Source: Methanobacterium sp. (lineage in GTDB: Archaea > Methanobacteriota > Methanobacteria > Methanobacteriales > Methanobacteriaceae). From it: 64,000 bases of DNA. The stretch is taken from assembly GCA_018263005.1 (NCBI GenBank), contig JADFDH010000001.1, positions 558,001 to 622,000 on the forward strand, in the 5' to 3' direction. Made by a program: the position numbers and the translations under genes. How positions within the stretch are numbered: the first letter of the stretch is position 1; each line of letters opens with the position of its first letter. The notes beneath the pieces were generated by a model. That model was given only the letters and a program-made list of their open reading frames with translations, ran no database searches and was not told the origin of the DNA. Shown here piece after piece: positions 8,999-17,138 of the stretch.

Positions 8999-9037
8999 AA
9001 TGTCTTTTAGGAGATAAATCCCTTTTTTAGAGACATT
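8999..9037. repeat. Small inverted repeat
   Basis: AATGTCT (8999-9005) is mirrored by AGACATT (9031-9037), with an inner GGA/TCC pairing. It lies in the AT-rich 232-bp gap between the feo cluster and the NTPase gene. Nothing else is recognised in this gap. Confidence 0.3.
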
Positions 9038-9121
9038 CATCCCCGAAAAAAGCAATTATTACTAATTATCTTTTTTTTAGATTTCCGAAAAATTGATTCA
9101 ATTTAAATACAATTAATAAAT

Positions 9122-9889
9122 ATGGCATTGTACAAGTCTGAGTCCTTAGAAGATGAAAAATTGTTCATATCCACCCAGGCCTATATTAAACTTTACAACA
9201 GATTTAAACAATTAAAACACGGAAAAGGAAGATTTATACAAGTTATTGGCTCTCCAGGGACTGGAAAATCAACTAATATTTACCATGCTCTGGCTAATCT
9301 AGATTTAGACATCTATGAGCCAATATTATTATTAGATGGTCTGGATTGTAGCTCCAGAGAAGTTTTCAGAGAAGTTTTTAATGTTTTTAAAAAAGATTTT
9401 AAAGTAAATACCACCAAGGATGTTTATAGAAAGGCTGCACAGTATGATGCTGTATTACTGGCTGATAAATTATTGGATTCAGAATATTTGGATCAGAGTA
9501 AAGTAGGACTCAGTAAGTGGATTGAAAATAAGGGAATCAAGTCTTTTTACCTGTATTTATTGTTCATTTTTGAGTATTTGAAACATATGAGGGATTTAAA
9601 AAAGGTTAATGTAATTTTACACCATTCACCAGTTATTATAATTAATGGGAATAAATATGATTTATTGATGGATTTAGGTGTATTATCCAAGATATTAAAA
9701 GCATTAGTTGGATTGTTATTTGAACTGGTGGAAATATCTTATGATGAATCAGAAACAATAGAAATAGTAAAAAACCATCCTAAATACAAAAATAAAGAAC
9801 AAATTAAATTATTTATCCGGAAATATGGCAACAGACCCCGATTAATTTGCCAGGCACTGGAAGAAATCCCCAATAAGTCTGTCCGGTAA
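9122..9889 (+). CDS. P-loop NTPase of unknown function, paralogue A
   Basis: A 255-residue predicted ATPase with Walker A GSPGTGKST (43-51) after a roughly 40-residue N-terminal region (TQAYIKLYNRF). A possible Walker B is ILLLDGLD (about 73-80). The remainder is helical with YDAVLLADK, KYDLLMDLG and VEISYDE segments. The protein at 12803-13561 is homologous along its whole length, with Walker A at the same residue numbers, so this is a local duplication separated by RNase HIII and polX. I do not recognise a named family. No strong ribosome binding site precedes the ATG. The DNA-metabolism neighbours hint at, but do not prove, a nucleic-acid role. Confidence 0.7.
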   Translation: MALYKSESLEDEKLFISTQAYIKLYNRFKQLKHGKGRFIQVIGSPGTGKSTNIYHALANLDLDIYEPILLLDGLDCSSREVFREVFNVFKKDFKVNTTKDVYRKAAQYDAVLLADKLLDSEYLDQSKVGLSKWIENKGIKSFYLYLLFIFEYLKHMRDLKKVNVILHHSPVIIINGNKYDLLMDLGVLSKILKALVGLLFELVEISYDESETIEIVKNHPKYKNKEQIKLFIRKYGNRPRLICQALEEIPNKSVR

Positions 9890-9938
9890 ATATAAAAATA
9901 GAATGATTATAGAAAAATAATTAAATCCAGTGATTTGA

Positions 9939-10778
9939 ATGGGAATAAATTCTCTAACATTAACTAATCATGAAATAAAAAAATTAAAAGAACTTATTTC
10001 TCTGAAAAAATATAAGGAAATCCCCATCACCAATGAATATGAATTACTACGTATTAAAGATGGTGAAATCAATCTAATTCTCTATAAGACCGGTAAAATA
10101 GTTTTCAATGAAAATCCAGTTACAATTAAAATATTAAATTCTATTATGTTAATGGAAAGTGGTTATGATTATATTCTGGGTTCAGATGAAACTGGTAAAG
10201 GAGAATGGTATGGGCCATTGGTAGTAGTAGCCACGGCTTTAACTCCTGAAGAAATAGTAGAACTTCGAATGGCCGGTGTTAAAGATAGTAAAACCATGAA
10301 AACACCGAAGATAATGGAACTTGCATTAAAAATTATGGAGATGGATTTCCCAAGACAGAATATAGTTTTAAAGCCATATAGTTATAATAAACTCTATAAA
10401 GATTTTAAAAAGGAGAAAAAATCCCTTAATGATCTCTTGGCCTGGGCACATTCCAGGGTTATCCATGAACTTCTAAATAAAATTGAATTTAAAAGAACTA
10501 AAGTGTTCATCGATGAGTTCGACCAGCAGAAAACAGAATATCGTCTGGGAAATTATGATAAAAAACGAATAGAAATCATCCAAAAAACAGGTGCAGAATC
10601 TGAAACACCCGTAGCAGCAGCCAGTATCATCGCTAAATACATTTTCGAAACTGAAGTAAACAATTTAGACCAGGAATATGGTTTAAACCTTAGAAATTCA
10701 AATCCCAAAGATATAAAACCCGAAATTCTTCCACAGGTAGCTAAATTACATTTCAAAAACGTAAATAAATATTTATGA
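9939..10778 (+). CDS. rnhC: Ribonuclease HIII-type RNase H
   Basis: A 279-residue type 2 RNase H with the HIII signature GSDETGKGEWYGPL from residue 81, giving the catalytic Asp-Glu pair D83/E84. Further active-site regions are VKDSK, VFIDEFDQ and SETPVAAASIIAK. The roughly 80-residue N-terminal part fits the TBP-like substrate-binding domain of RNase HIII. It cleaves RNA in RNA/DNA hybrids, for example at R-loops or Okazaki primers. Neighbours on both sides are the paralogous NTPase and the PolX polymerase, all on the same strand, which suggests a DNA repair/replication group. Confidence 0.85.
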   Translation: MGINSLTLTNHEIKKLKELISLKKYKEIPITNEYELLRIKDGEINLILYKTGKIVFNENPVTIKILNSIMLMESGYDYILGSDETGKGEWYGPLVVVATALTPEEIVELRMAGVKDSKTMKTPKIMELALKIMEMDFPRQNIVLKPYSYNKLYKDFKKEKKSLNDLLAWAHSRVIHELLNKIEFKRTKVFIDEFDQQKTEYRLGNYDKKRIEIIQKTGAESETPVAAASIIAKYIFETEVNNLDQEYGLNLRNSNPKDIKPEILPQVAKLHFKNVNKYL

Positions 10779-10784
10779 AATAAT

Positions 10785-10875
10785 ATTGGTGATTATGAGG
10801 GGCTATTTATGCATATGGATTATTATGAGAGGTTTATTTTTATATAATATGGATTATTATGGGGTTTTTATGAAT
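10785..10875 (+). repeat. Degenerate tandem repeat before polX
   Basis: Three imperfect copies of a unit of about 35 nt with core GATTATTATGAGAGG followed by a T-rich tail fill the gap between RNase HIII and polX. They encode two similar mini-ORFs: one ends in MDYYERFIFI and the next is MDYYGVFMNNLDD, whose stop (TAG, 10888-10890) touches the polX ribosome binding site. These could be a translated leader or simply slippage repeats. Confidence 0.5.
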
Positions 10876-10899
10876 AATCTGGACGATTAGGTGGGTTCT

Positions 10900-12600
10900 T
10901 TGAAAAACATGGAGATTGCACAGATAATGGAAGAAATTGCAGATCTACTGGAAATAAAGGAGATTCCTTTCAAACCCATTGCGTATAGGAGAGCAGCTGA
11001 AACATTGAAATCGCTTTCAGAACCTGTTGATGGATTAAATCAAAAACAACTCATTAAATTACCGGGTATTAGTAAGAATATAGCAAAAAAGATAGATGAA
11101 CTAAATAAAACCGGCCATCTCATCTACTTCGAGGAAATGAAGAAGGACTGTCCCATTGAATTTGAATCCCTACTATCCGTGGAAGGAGTGGGTCCTAAAA
11201 CCGTGAAATTACTCTACCAGTCCTTGGACATCAAAAATCTGGATGAACTGGAGGAACAAGCCAAACATCACAGGATCAGAAGACTTAAAGGAATGAGTGA
11301 GAAAAAAGAGGCAAATATACTGGAGAATATTAAATACGCAAGGAAAACAGGCCGAAAACTTTTAGGTCAGATGCTACCACTGGCAAATGAGATTAAAAAT
11401 GATCTGAAAAAATTAGATAAAGTAGCAGATGTTGAAGTTGCTGGATCAATAAGGAGGAGAAAAGAAACCATAGGAGACATTGATATACTGGTAATAACCG
11501 ATGATCCCCAGGAAATAATGGAATACTTCATCAATATGGATAAAGTGGATCGAGTTATAGCCCGAGGACCTACTAAATCCACTGTTAGGTTAAGAGGAAA
11601 TATTTCCTGTGACTTAAGGGAAGTCCCATCTGAATCGTTTGGCTCAGCTCTGTTATACTTCACCGGTTCTAAGGAAGTCAACGTGGAACTTAGAAAGATA
11701 GCCATAAAAAATGGGTGGAAACTCAGCGAATATGGTCTTTTTAAGGGTGATGAAATCATCGCAGGCCAAACAGAGGAGGAAATATTCAGGAAATACCGGA
11801 TGGAATACATGGAACCTGAAATCAGAGAAACCAAAGAAGACGTGGAAAAAGCAATACATGATAGATTACCCAACCTGATCGGATACTCAGACCTTAAAGG
11901 CGACTTGCAGATGCATACCAAATGGAGTGATGGAAAGGACACCATTAAGGACATAGCAAACTATGCTATGGGTTTAAACCATGAATATATTGCCATCACA
12001 GACCATACATCTGGTTTACCCTTAAAAGATGTGATGGATGAGGAAAAAATCAAAATTCAGATGAAAGAAATTGATAAAATAAATGAAGAAATAGAAGGTA
12101 TCACCATCCTCAAGGGTCTGGAAGTAAATATAGATTCACATGGAAAATTGGACGTTAAAGATAATGTTTTAAAAGATTTAGATGTTGTTGTGGCCAGTGT
12201 ACACTCTGGTTTCAGGCAGAGTAAAGATCAGTTAACCAACAGAATAATATCTGCCATGGAAAATGAATACGTGAATATTATCGCCCATCCAACTGGCAGA
12301 AAAATACAGCAAAGAGATGAATATGATTTAGATCTCCCTAGAATCTTCGAGACCTCGGTGGAGACAGATACTTTTCTCGAAGTTAACTCCCAACCAGTAA
12401 GACTTGATCTGAGGGATGTGCATATCAAAAAAGCCATAAAATATGGTTGTAAATTAGTTATAAATACCGATGCCCATACCAAAGAACATCTGAGAGATTT
12501 AGAATATGGTATTGCAACGGCCAGGCGCGGATGGTCAGAAAAATCGGATATAATAAACACCAGTACTTTGAAGGAGTTATTAGGATTTTTTAACCATTAA
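10900..12600 (+). CDS. polX: Family X DNA polymerase with C-terminal PHP domain
   Basis: A protein of 566 residues. Residues about 1-140 carry helix-hairpin-helix elements (LPGISKNIAKKID, VEGVGPKTVKLLY). About 150-310 is the nucleotidyltransferase palm with GSIRRRKETIGDIDIL supplying the catalytic aspartates and DLREVP the third. About 330-560 is a PHP metallo-phosphoesterase domain (GDLQMHTKWSDG, AITDHT, AHPTGR, NTDAHT) with metal-binding His/Asp. In bacteria and archaea such PolX enzymes do gap filling and 3'-end processing in base excision repair. TTG 10900 is chosen because AGGTGG (10889-10894) lies 5 nt before it; GTG 10891 overlaps that site. Its length is normal. Confidence 0.93.
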   Translation: MKNMEIAQIMEEIADLLEIKEIPFKPIAYRRAAETLKSLSEPVDGLNQKQLIKLPGISKNIAKKIDELNKTGHLIYFEEMKKDCPIEFESLLSVEGVGPKTVKLLYQSLDIKNLDELEEQAKHHRIRRLKGMSEKKEANILENIKYARKTGRKLLGQMLPLANEIKNDLKKLDKVADVEVAGSIRRRKETIGDIDILVITDDPQEIMEYFINMDKVDRVIARGPTKSTVRLRGNISCDLREVPSESFGSALLYFTGSKEVNVELRKIAIKNGWKLSEYGLFKGDEIIAGQTEEEIFRKYRMEYMEPEIRETKEDVEKAIHDRLPNLIGYSDLKGDLQMHTKWSDGKDTIKDIANYAMGLNHEYIAITDHTSGLPLKDVMDEEKIKIQMKEIDKINEEIEGITILKGLEVNIDSHGKLDVKDNVLKDLDVVVASVHSGFRQSKDQLTNRIISAMENEYVNIIAHPTGRKIQQRDEYDLDLPRIFETSVETDTFLEVNSQPVRLDLRDVHIKKAIKYGCKLVINTDAHTKEHLRDLEYGIATARRGWSEKSDIINTSTLKELLGFFNH

Positions 12601-12802
12601 AATGTGATTTAATAGTTTTATATGGTATTTCCTTGATATTTTTTTTAAATTCCTGATTAGCAAGGGGGTTAATCAATTAATCTTTACTTTTGGCAGATAA
12701 TTTGATGTTCTTTGAATATTCAATTTTAATCCTCTTTTAAATCTAGTGATGTTCAATTTTCATTAAGATATATTGATTTTATAGGAGTACCATAATACGA
12801 CT

Positions 12803-13561
12803 ATGGCTAAATATAAGGTGAATTCTCCAGAAGATAATAAATTCTTCCTACCCACCAGGGCATATCAAAAAATTCATGAAAAATTCATGGATTTGAAAAC
12901 TAATAGAGGAAGGATAATACATATCTTAGGAGCTCCTGGAACTGGTAAATCTACCAATATATATGAGGCCATAATGAAACTTAATTTAAATGTTTATGAT
13001 GTCTCATTAGCCCTTGATGACACAGATATTAGTTCAAAAGAAGTTTATGAGATATTTTTTCACACCTTAAAAAGTGATCTGGGAGTTTTAGATAAAGAAG
13101 ATATTTACAATAAGGCCTCGGAGTATGATGCATTATTATTTGCCGATAAATTCCATGATTACCATTTATTAGATGAAAATAAAGTGGGTTTCAGCTTATG
13201 GACGGACTATAAGGGTTTTAAATCTTTACCCTTTTTTTTAAGGCTAGTTTTGGTATATATACAACATATAAAAGAATTCAAAAATATAAATCTGATCTTC
13301 CAGACAGCATGGAGGATCCGTTTAAGAGGGGAGAAGTATGATTTATTCACGGATTTTGGACCTCTGTCCAAATTTAGTGTAGGCTTGTTGAAGTTATTAT
13401 TTGAAGTGGTAGAACTTTCATATTCAGAAATTGAGATCATTGAAATGGTGAAGGAAAGATATCCCTCTATAGATGAATATCAGATCAAACTCTGCCGGGA
13501 TAAATATAGAAATAGAATCCGGTTCATACTGGAATGTGCAACACAGAAAAAGAAAAATTAG
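12803..13561 (+). CDS. P-loop NTPase of unknown function, paralogue B
   Basis: A 252-residue protein paralogous to that at 9122-9889 over its full length. Walker A is GAPGTGKST (43-51). Shared blocks include YDALLFADK, KVGFSLW, KYDLFTDFGPLSK and a VELSYSE segment near residue 210. The conserved C-terminal KYxNRxR motif is present in both. An AGGAG at 12784 is 14 nt before the ATG, longer than usual. Function unknown; conservation of both copies with intact Walker A suggests both are active. It closes the RNase HIII-PolX group. Confidence 0.7.
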   Translation: MAKYKVNSPEDNKFFLPTRAYQKIHEKFMDLKTNRGRIIHILGAPGTGKSTNIYEAIMKLNLNVYDVSLALDDTDISSKEVYEIFFHTLKSDLGVLDKEDIYNKASEYDALLFADKFHDYHLLDENKVGFSLWTDYKGFKSLPFFLRLVLVYIQHIKEFKNINLIFQTAWRIRLRGEKYDLFTDFGPLSKFSVGLLKLLFEVVELSYSEIEIIEMVKERYPSIDEYQIKLCRDKYRNRIRFILECATQKKKN

Positions 13562-13637
13562 TGTTAATGAATAAGTAATTTGATCTAGAATAAAAAAGGA
13601 CATAATTTAATAAAAATGAATATATAATTTGATTAAA

Positions 13638-13979
13638 ATGGACACCAGTACAAGAACTTTTGCAGTAAGGGATGTTAGTAGAGCTTTAATAGCCTTTGGA
13701 ATCATCATATTAGTATTGAATCTTAATAACTACCTCATAATATATATTTTCGGAATTATTACTTTGGTGGTGGGTGTTTTAAATCTTTTTTCCCTGAAGC
13801 CCCAACTAAAATTAATAGGTGCCATAAATATGGTTATTGTAGCTCTTTACCTTATTATATCTTCAATATTGCTTTATAGTAATATTTATGGTTTATTGGG
13901 GATTATGGTCATGACAGCTTTGAGTTTGCTACTTTTAGCTTTTAGTATAAGATATATAATTCACCATATTCAGAATTAG
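13638..13979 (+). CDS. Small membrane protein with four predicted helices
   Basis: A protein of 113 residues from ATG 13638 (a TTG at 13629 is also possible). After a short polar start (MDTSTRTFAVRDVSR), four hydrophobic segments follow closely: about 15-30, 35-52, 60-80 and 85-105. The pattern resembles DUF308/HdeD-like integral membrane proteins, but the match is only in topology. It lies tail to tail with the zinc-ribbon membrane protein. Confidence 0.6.
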   Translation: MDTSTRTFAVRDVSRALIAFGIIILVLNLNNYLIIYIFGIITLVVGVLNLFSLKPQLKLIGAINMVIVALYLIISSILLYSNIYGLLGIMVMTALSLLLLAFSIRYIIHHIQN

Positions 13980-14026
13980 TCCATGGCTTAAAAAAAGAAT
14001 TTCTATTAACAGATATTAAGAATCAT

Positions 14027-14449
14027 TTACAACTTAGCCCCACAATCAGCACAAAAACGAGCATTAGGTGGGTTTTTGGTTGAACCGCATTTTGGACAGC
14101 TCTTTTTTTCTGATCCCCATGCTCTTAATTCTCTCTCAATTCTTTCTTTACTTTTCCGGCGGCGAGCTGTTTCATCAGTGGTTTTATTTGGCTGAGCACT
14201 GCTTTTATTTTCATAAGAATCTTTAATGGGTTTTTTCTCACTACCAGTATATTCTCTGGATGTTCCTGTTTTTCTCTTAGATTCGGGGTAATGAGTAATT
14301 TCCTGGGATTCTGGGATCTTATCTTTGGAGAAAACTACATAGAGCAATACTAAAATTCCCAAACTTAGTAAGATAGTTCCTAATGACCCACTTATTACGA
14401 ATCCTAATATTAAAAGGATAGCACTGGCAATTAATAGATCTTTACGCAT
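14027..14449 (-). CDS. Membrane-anchored zinc-ribbon protein
   Basis: A 140-residue protein. Residues 5-42 form one or two hydrophobic segments (LLIASAILLILGFV, LLSLGILVLLYVVF). A basic, Ser/Lys-rich linker follows, and the C-terminal 27 residues are a zinc ribbon: CPKCG, 11 residues, then CADCG. Such short ribbon proteins are common in methanogens and have no fixed function. Transcribed divergently from hsp20. Confidence 0.7.
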   Translation of the reverse strand: MRKDLLIASAILLILGFVISGSLGTILLSLGILVLLYVVFSKDKIPESQEITHYPESKRKTGTSREYTGSEKKPIKDSYENKSSAQPNKTTDETARRRKSKERIERELRAWGSEKKSCPKCGSTKNPPNARFCADCGAKL

Positions 14450-14535
14450 TTTATATCCACTATAATTTTATGGTTTTAATAATCAATTTTTAATATGATA
14501 TTCGCATTATCTTTGTAATATATATTAACACACGG

Positions 14536-14594
14536 TTCAACACCAAAGAAATAATAAAGATAAAATATAAAAAATATTTATCTATAGTGTTGAA
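14536..14594 (+). promoter_or_regulatory. hsp20 promoter flanked by an inverted repeat
   Basis: TTCAACAC (14536-14543) and GTGTTGAA (14587-14594) form a perfect 8-bp inverted repeat separated by 43 AT-rich bases that contain a TATA-like AAAATATAAA (14563-14572). The placement around the likely core promoter suggests a regulator binding to both half-sites, which would suit heat-shock control. The regulator is not identified. Confidence 0.45.
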
Positions 14595-14659
14595 ATAGGA
14601 GCACATAGAAAATTAATTTAATATGTAATGTAAATTATACCGTAGTTAGGTGGTCTAAA

Positions 14660-15217
14660 ATGGCAGATAATAAGGAAATAGAAGATAAGGTAGAAGATGT
14701 TGGGGGAACTGCTTCTCTTGAGAAAAAAGATGTAGAAGAAAACGTGGAAGAAGTGGAAAACATTGATGAGGAAGAATCTGAAGAAGGTATTGCTAAGGGT
14801 AGAACCCAAGCAGAGAAAATGTTCAATGATTTTATAAACACAGTCCGCAGCAGACAGGAAGATTTCAGTAAAGCAATCTCAGATTACACTTCAAACCTTG
14901 ATAAACCCTTGGCTGATGTAATAGAAACAGAAACTGAAATAATAATAAAAACAGACCTACCAGGTATAGAGAAAAAGGACATCAACGTGAATTTAACCCA
15001 GGACAGTGTGGAAATACTGGCCACCTTTGAAGAAGAATTCAATGAAGAAGAGGTAGATTACATAAGAAGAGAAAGGAACTATGGAGAGACTAGGAAGGTT
15101 ATCCAACTACCAGCAAAAGTTAAAGTTAAAGATGTCACCGCAAAATTCGAAGACTCGATTTTAACCATCAATCTTCCTAAAGTTGAAGCAGAAAAAATTG
15201 AGGTCGATATAAACTAA
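14660..15217 (+). CDS. hsp20: Small heat shock protein, Hsp20/alpha-crystallin family
   Basis: A 185-residue protein. The first roughly 55 residues are very acidic and low in complexity (runs of Glu and Asp), followed by a linker with IxxYTSNLDKP and the alpha-crystallin domain (about 90-180): ADVIETETEIIIKTDLPG, then VEILATFEE, IRRERNYGETRKVIQLP and a final ILTINLPK. It forms oligomeric ATP-independent chaperones. The terminal IxI/V anchor used for oligomer contacts is not evident beyond VDIN. A good AGGTGG site lies 6 nt before the ATG. Confidence 0.9.
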   Translation: MADNKEIEDKVEDVGGTASLEKKDVEENVEEVENIDEEESEEGIAKGRTQAEKMFNDFINTVRSRQEDFSKAISDYTSNLDKPLADVIETETEIIIKTDLPGIEKKDINVNLTQDSVEILATFEEEFNEEEVDYIRRERNYGETRKVIQLPAKVKVKDVTAKFEDSILTINLPKVEAEKIEVDIN

Positions 15218-15348
15218 AAATCAAAAGAAATTTTTATAATAATACAAATTTTTTTTAATAACTATTTTTTTAAGATTACAATTATGTTTTTAAATATAAG
15301 TAAGATACAATTTAATTTAAAAATAATCCAATCTGTAAATGGTGTTTT

Positions 15349-16482
15349 ATGGCTTTTCATGTGATGTTAATTCCTACCTTAGGCTGCCCTTCCAATTGTA
15401 ATTACTGTTGGAGTTCGGAGGAAGATTCTCCCCTTATGACAATAGAAATAATCGAAGATGTGGTTAAGTGGCTTAAGAATTTCAGGAACGAGCCAGTTAC
15501 CTTCACCTTCCATGGAGGGGAACCTCTACTGGCAGGTTATGATTTTTACAATAAAGCACTACCCTTATTAGCGAAAAATTTAAGGGAATTTAAACCTGCA
15601 TTTGCTCTACAGTCAAATCTATGGTTGTTAACACCCGATTTGGCCCGTCTTTTTGCAGAATATTCGATACCAGTAGGGTCTAGTTTAGACGGTCCTGAGG
15701 ATCTAAACGACCTTCAAAGGGGAGAAGATTATTATGAAAGGACCATGAAAGGATATAAGATCGCCAGGGATAATGATTTACAGGTAAGCTTCATATGCAC
15801 CTTCACATCATATTCAATTGACTTCAAAGAGGAAATATTCAATTTTTTCCTTGAAAATGGGTTAGATTTAAAATTACACCCTGCTTTACCATCTATACGT
15901 GATGAAAATCCTGATAAATGGGCTCTTTCTCCTGAAGAGTATGGGGAGTTATTGATTTATCTATTGGATGAATATCTGGATCATATAGATCAGATAGAAA
16001 TAAAAAATATTGACCACATCTGTAAAAGCATATTCACACGCAGAGGAACGGTATGTACCTTCGTGGATTGTATGGATGATACCTATGCAGTGGGGCCCGA
16101 TGGAAGCATATATCCTTGTTACCGCTTTGTAGGAATGCCCGAATGGGTGATGGGTAATGTAAGGGATCATCCCAGCCGGGGAGATCTGGAAAAATCAGCA
16201 CCCTGGAAATTCATGGAACAATACAAGTGTTATGTGGATGAAAACTGTAAAAGATGCACCTATATAAAGTTCTGTAGAGGGGGGTGTCCATATAATGCCC
16301 TGGCTAAAAGTGAGGGGAAAATTGATGGCGTTGATCCTCATTGCACTGCCTATAAAAAAATATTCAAGGAGATTACCAAAAGAGCAACTAAGGAGATGTT
16401 GGGTTCTGTTAGTCTTGGTTTGGATACTGAAGATACAGGTAGAAAATCTAAACTTGGTGTAATGAACTTGATGATTAAATAA
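15349..16482 (+). CDS. SPASM-domain radical SAM enzyme, probable peptide modifier
   Basis: A 377-residue protein with the [4Fe-4S]/SAM motif CPSNCNYCW (CxxxCxxC) near residue 13 and the TFHGGEPLL motif for SAM binding. The C terminus is SPASM-like with many cysteines: GTVC, DC, YPCYR, YKCYVDENCKRC, FCRGGCP and PHC. This architecture is that of anaerobic sulfatase-maturase-like and peptide-modifying enzymes. From memory it corresponds to a methanogen family annotated as peptide-modifying radical SAM (TIGR04083). The next gene, 72 nt downstream on the same strand, is a 49-residue Cys-rich peptide, which supports a maturase-substrate pair. Confidence 0.85.
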   Translation: MAFHVMLIPTLGCPSNCNYCWSSEEDSPLMTIEIIEDVVKWLKNFRNEPVTFTFHGGEPLLAGYDFYNKALPLLAKNLREFKPAFALQSNLWLLTPDLARLFAEYSIPVGSSLDGPEDLNDLQRGEDYYERTMKGYKIARDNDLQVSFICTFTSYSIDFKEEIFNFFLENGLDLKLHPALPSIRDENPDKWALSPEEYGELLIYLLDEYLDHIDQIEIKNIDHICKSIFTRRGTVCTFVDCMDDTYAVGPDGSIYPCYRFVGMPEWVMGNVRDHPSRGDLEKSAPWKFMEQYKCYVDENCKRCTYIKFCRGGCPYNALAKSEGKIDGVDPHCTAYKKIFKEITKRATKEMLGSVSLGLDTEDTGRKSKLGVMNLMIK

Positions 16483-16554
16483 ACATTAATAAAATTTAAT
16501 TTTTATTTAGAAAAAAAGAAGGAATATTTTAATTTAACAAGGAGATAATTATTT

Positions 16555-16704
16555 ATGAACATAGGTAAACTGGATAAGAAATGTCCTGAATGTGGTAGTA
16601 AGGATAAAACAATTAAAAGAGATATTGAATCTGAACATCGTGCTCATGCCACTACCAGCGCTGTTATCTGCTCTGAATGTGGATATGTATTTGTAACTGG
16701 TTAG
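16555..16704 (+). CDS. 49-residue four-Cys peptide, candidate radical SAM substrate
   Basis: A short gene with an AAGGAGA site about 9 nt upstream. The peptide has CPECG near residue 10 and CSECGY near residue 40, separated by a charged stretch with SEHRAHATTSAV. From memory it fits a methanogen Cys-rich peptide family (TIGR04165) found beside the radical SAM enzyme just upstream, so it may be a ribosomally made, post-translationally modified peptide. The CxxC pairs would also suit a simple zinc ribbon, which is the main alternative. Confidence 0.75.
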   Translation: MNIGKLDKKCPECGSKDKTIKRDIESEHRAHATTSAVICSECGYVFVTG

Positions 16705-16929
16705 AATAATAAGGAATGAATTATTCTACACATTTTTGGGTTTAAAAGGAAAAGTAATTTAATTTAATCAATTATTCGGATAATTTTTCTAAATTGAAAA
16801 TAATTAATCCATTAAAAAAATTTAGATCAAACACATTTGATCCAATAAAAATCATAAGAAACTTTTTAACCAAGATTATAGATATTAGAAGTTTAAAAAA
16901 TAAACAAAAAGGAATATTTTAAGGATAAG

Positions 16930-17118
16930 TTGATAAAAATGATAGTAAATGAATGGTGCATGTACTGTGGGGAATGCGCCGCTGTATGTCCCCGCTCTCT
17001 GATAGAAGTCAGAGAAAACAGCTTAATATTCAATGAAGGATGTAAAGATTGCAGGATATGCCTCCAAGTTTGTCCGGTTCAGGCCCTAAAAAAAGAAGAA
17101 AATTCTGATTTATCATAA
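16930..17118 (+). CDS. 2[4Fe-4S] ferredoxin paired with geranylgeranyl reductase
   Basis: A 62-residue ferredoxin with two complete cluster motifs: CMYCGECAAVCP and CKDCRICLQVCP. TTG 16930 is taken as the start because AAGGA (16921-16925) lies 4 nt before it; ATG 16939 would be 13 nt away. The geranylgeranyl reductase starts 20 nt downstream. In Methanosarcina acetivorans the ferredoxin encoded next to geranylgeranyl reductase is the electron donor for saturating lipid chains, so the same role is inferred here. Confidence 0.9.
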   Translation: MIKMIVNEWCMYCGECAAVCPRSLIEVRENSLIFNEGCKDCRICLQVCPVQALKKEENSDLS

Positions 17119-17138
17119 ATTTCAAGGAGAGAAAAAAG

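Noticed and set aside
11367..11954. 195-codon ORF antisense to polX
   Set aside because: It lies wholly within conserved polX coding sequence; its Ser/Leu-rich composition is typical of antisense reading of AT-rich genes.
16509..16922. Repeated AAGGAATATTTTAA before the Cys-rich peptide and the ferredoxin
   Set aside because: A single 14-bp AT-rich match at different distances from the two starts is weak evidence for a shared regulator.
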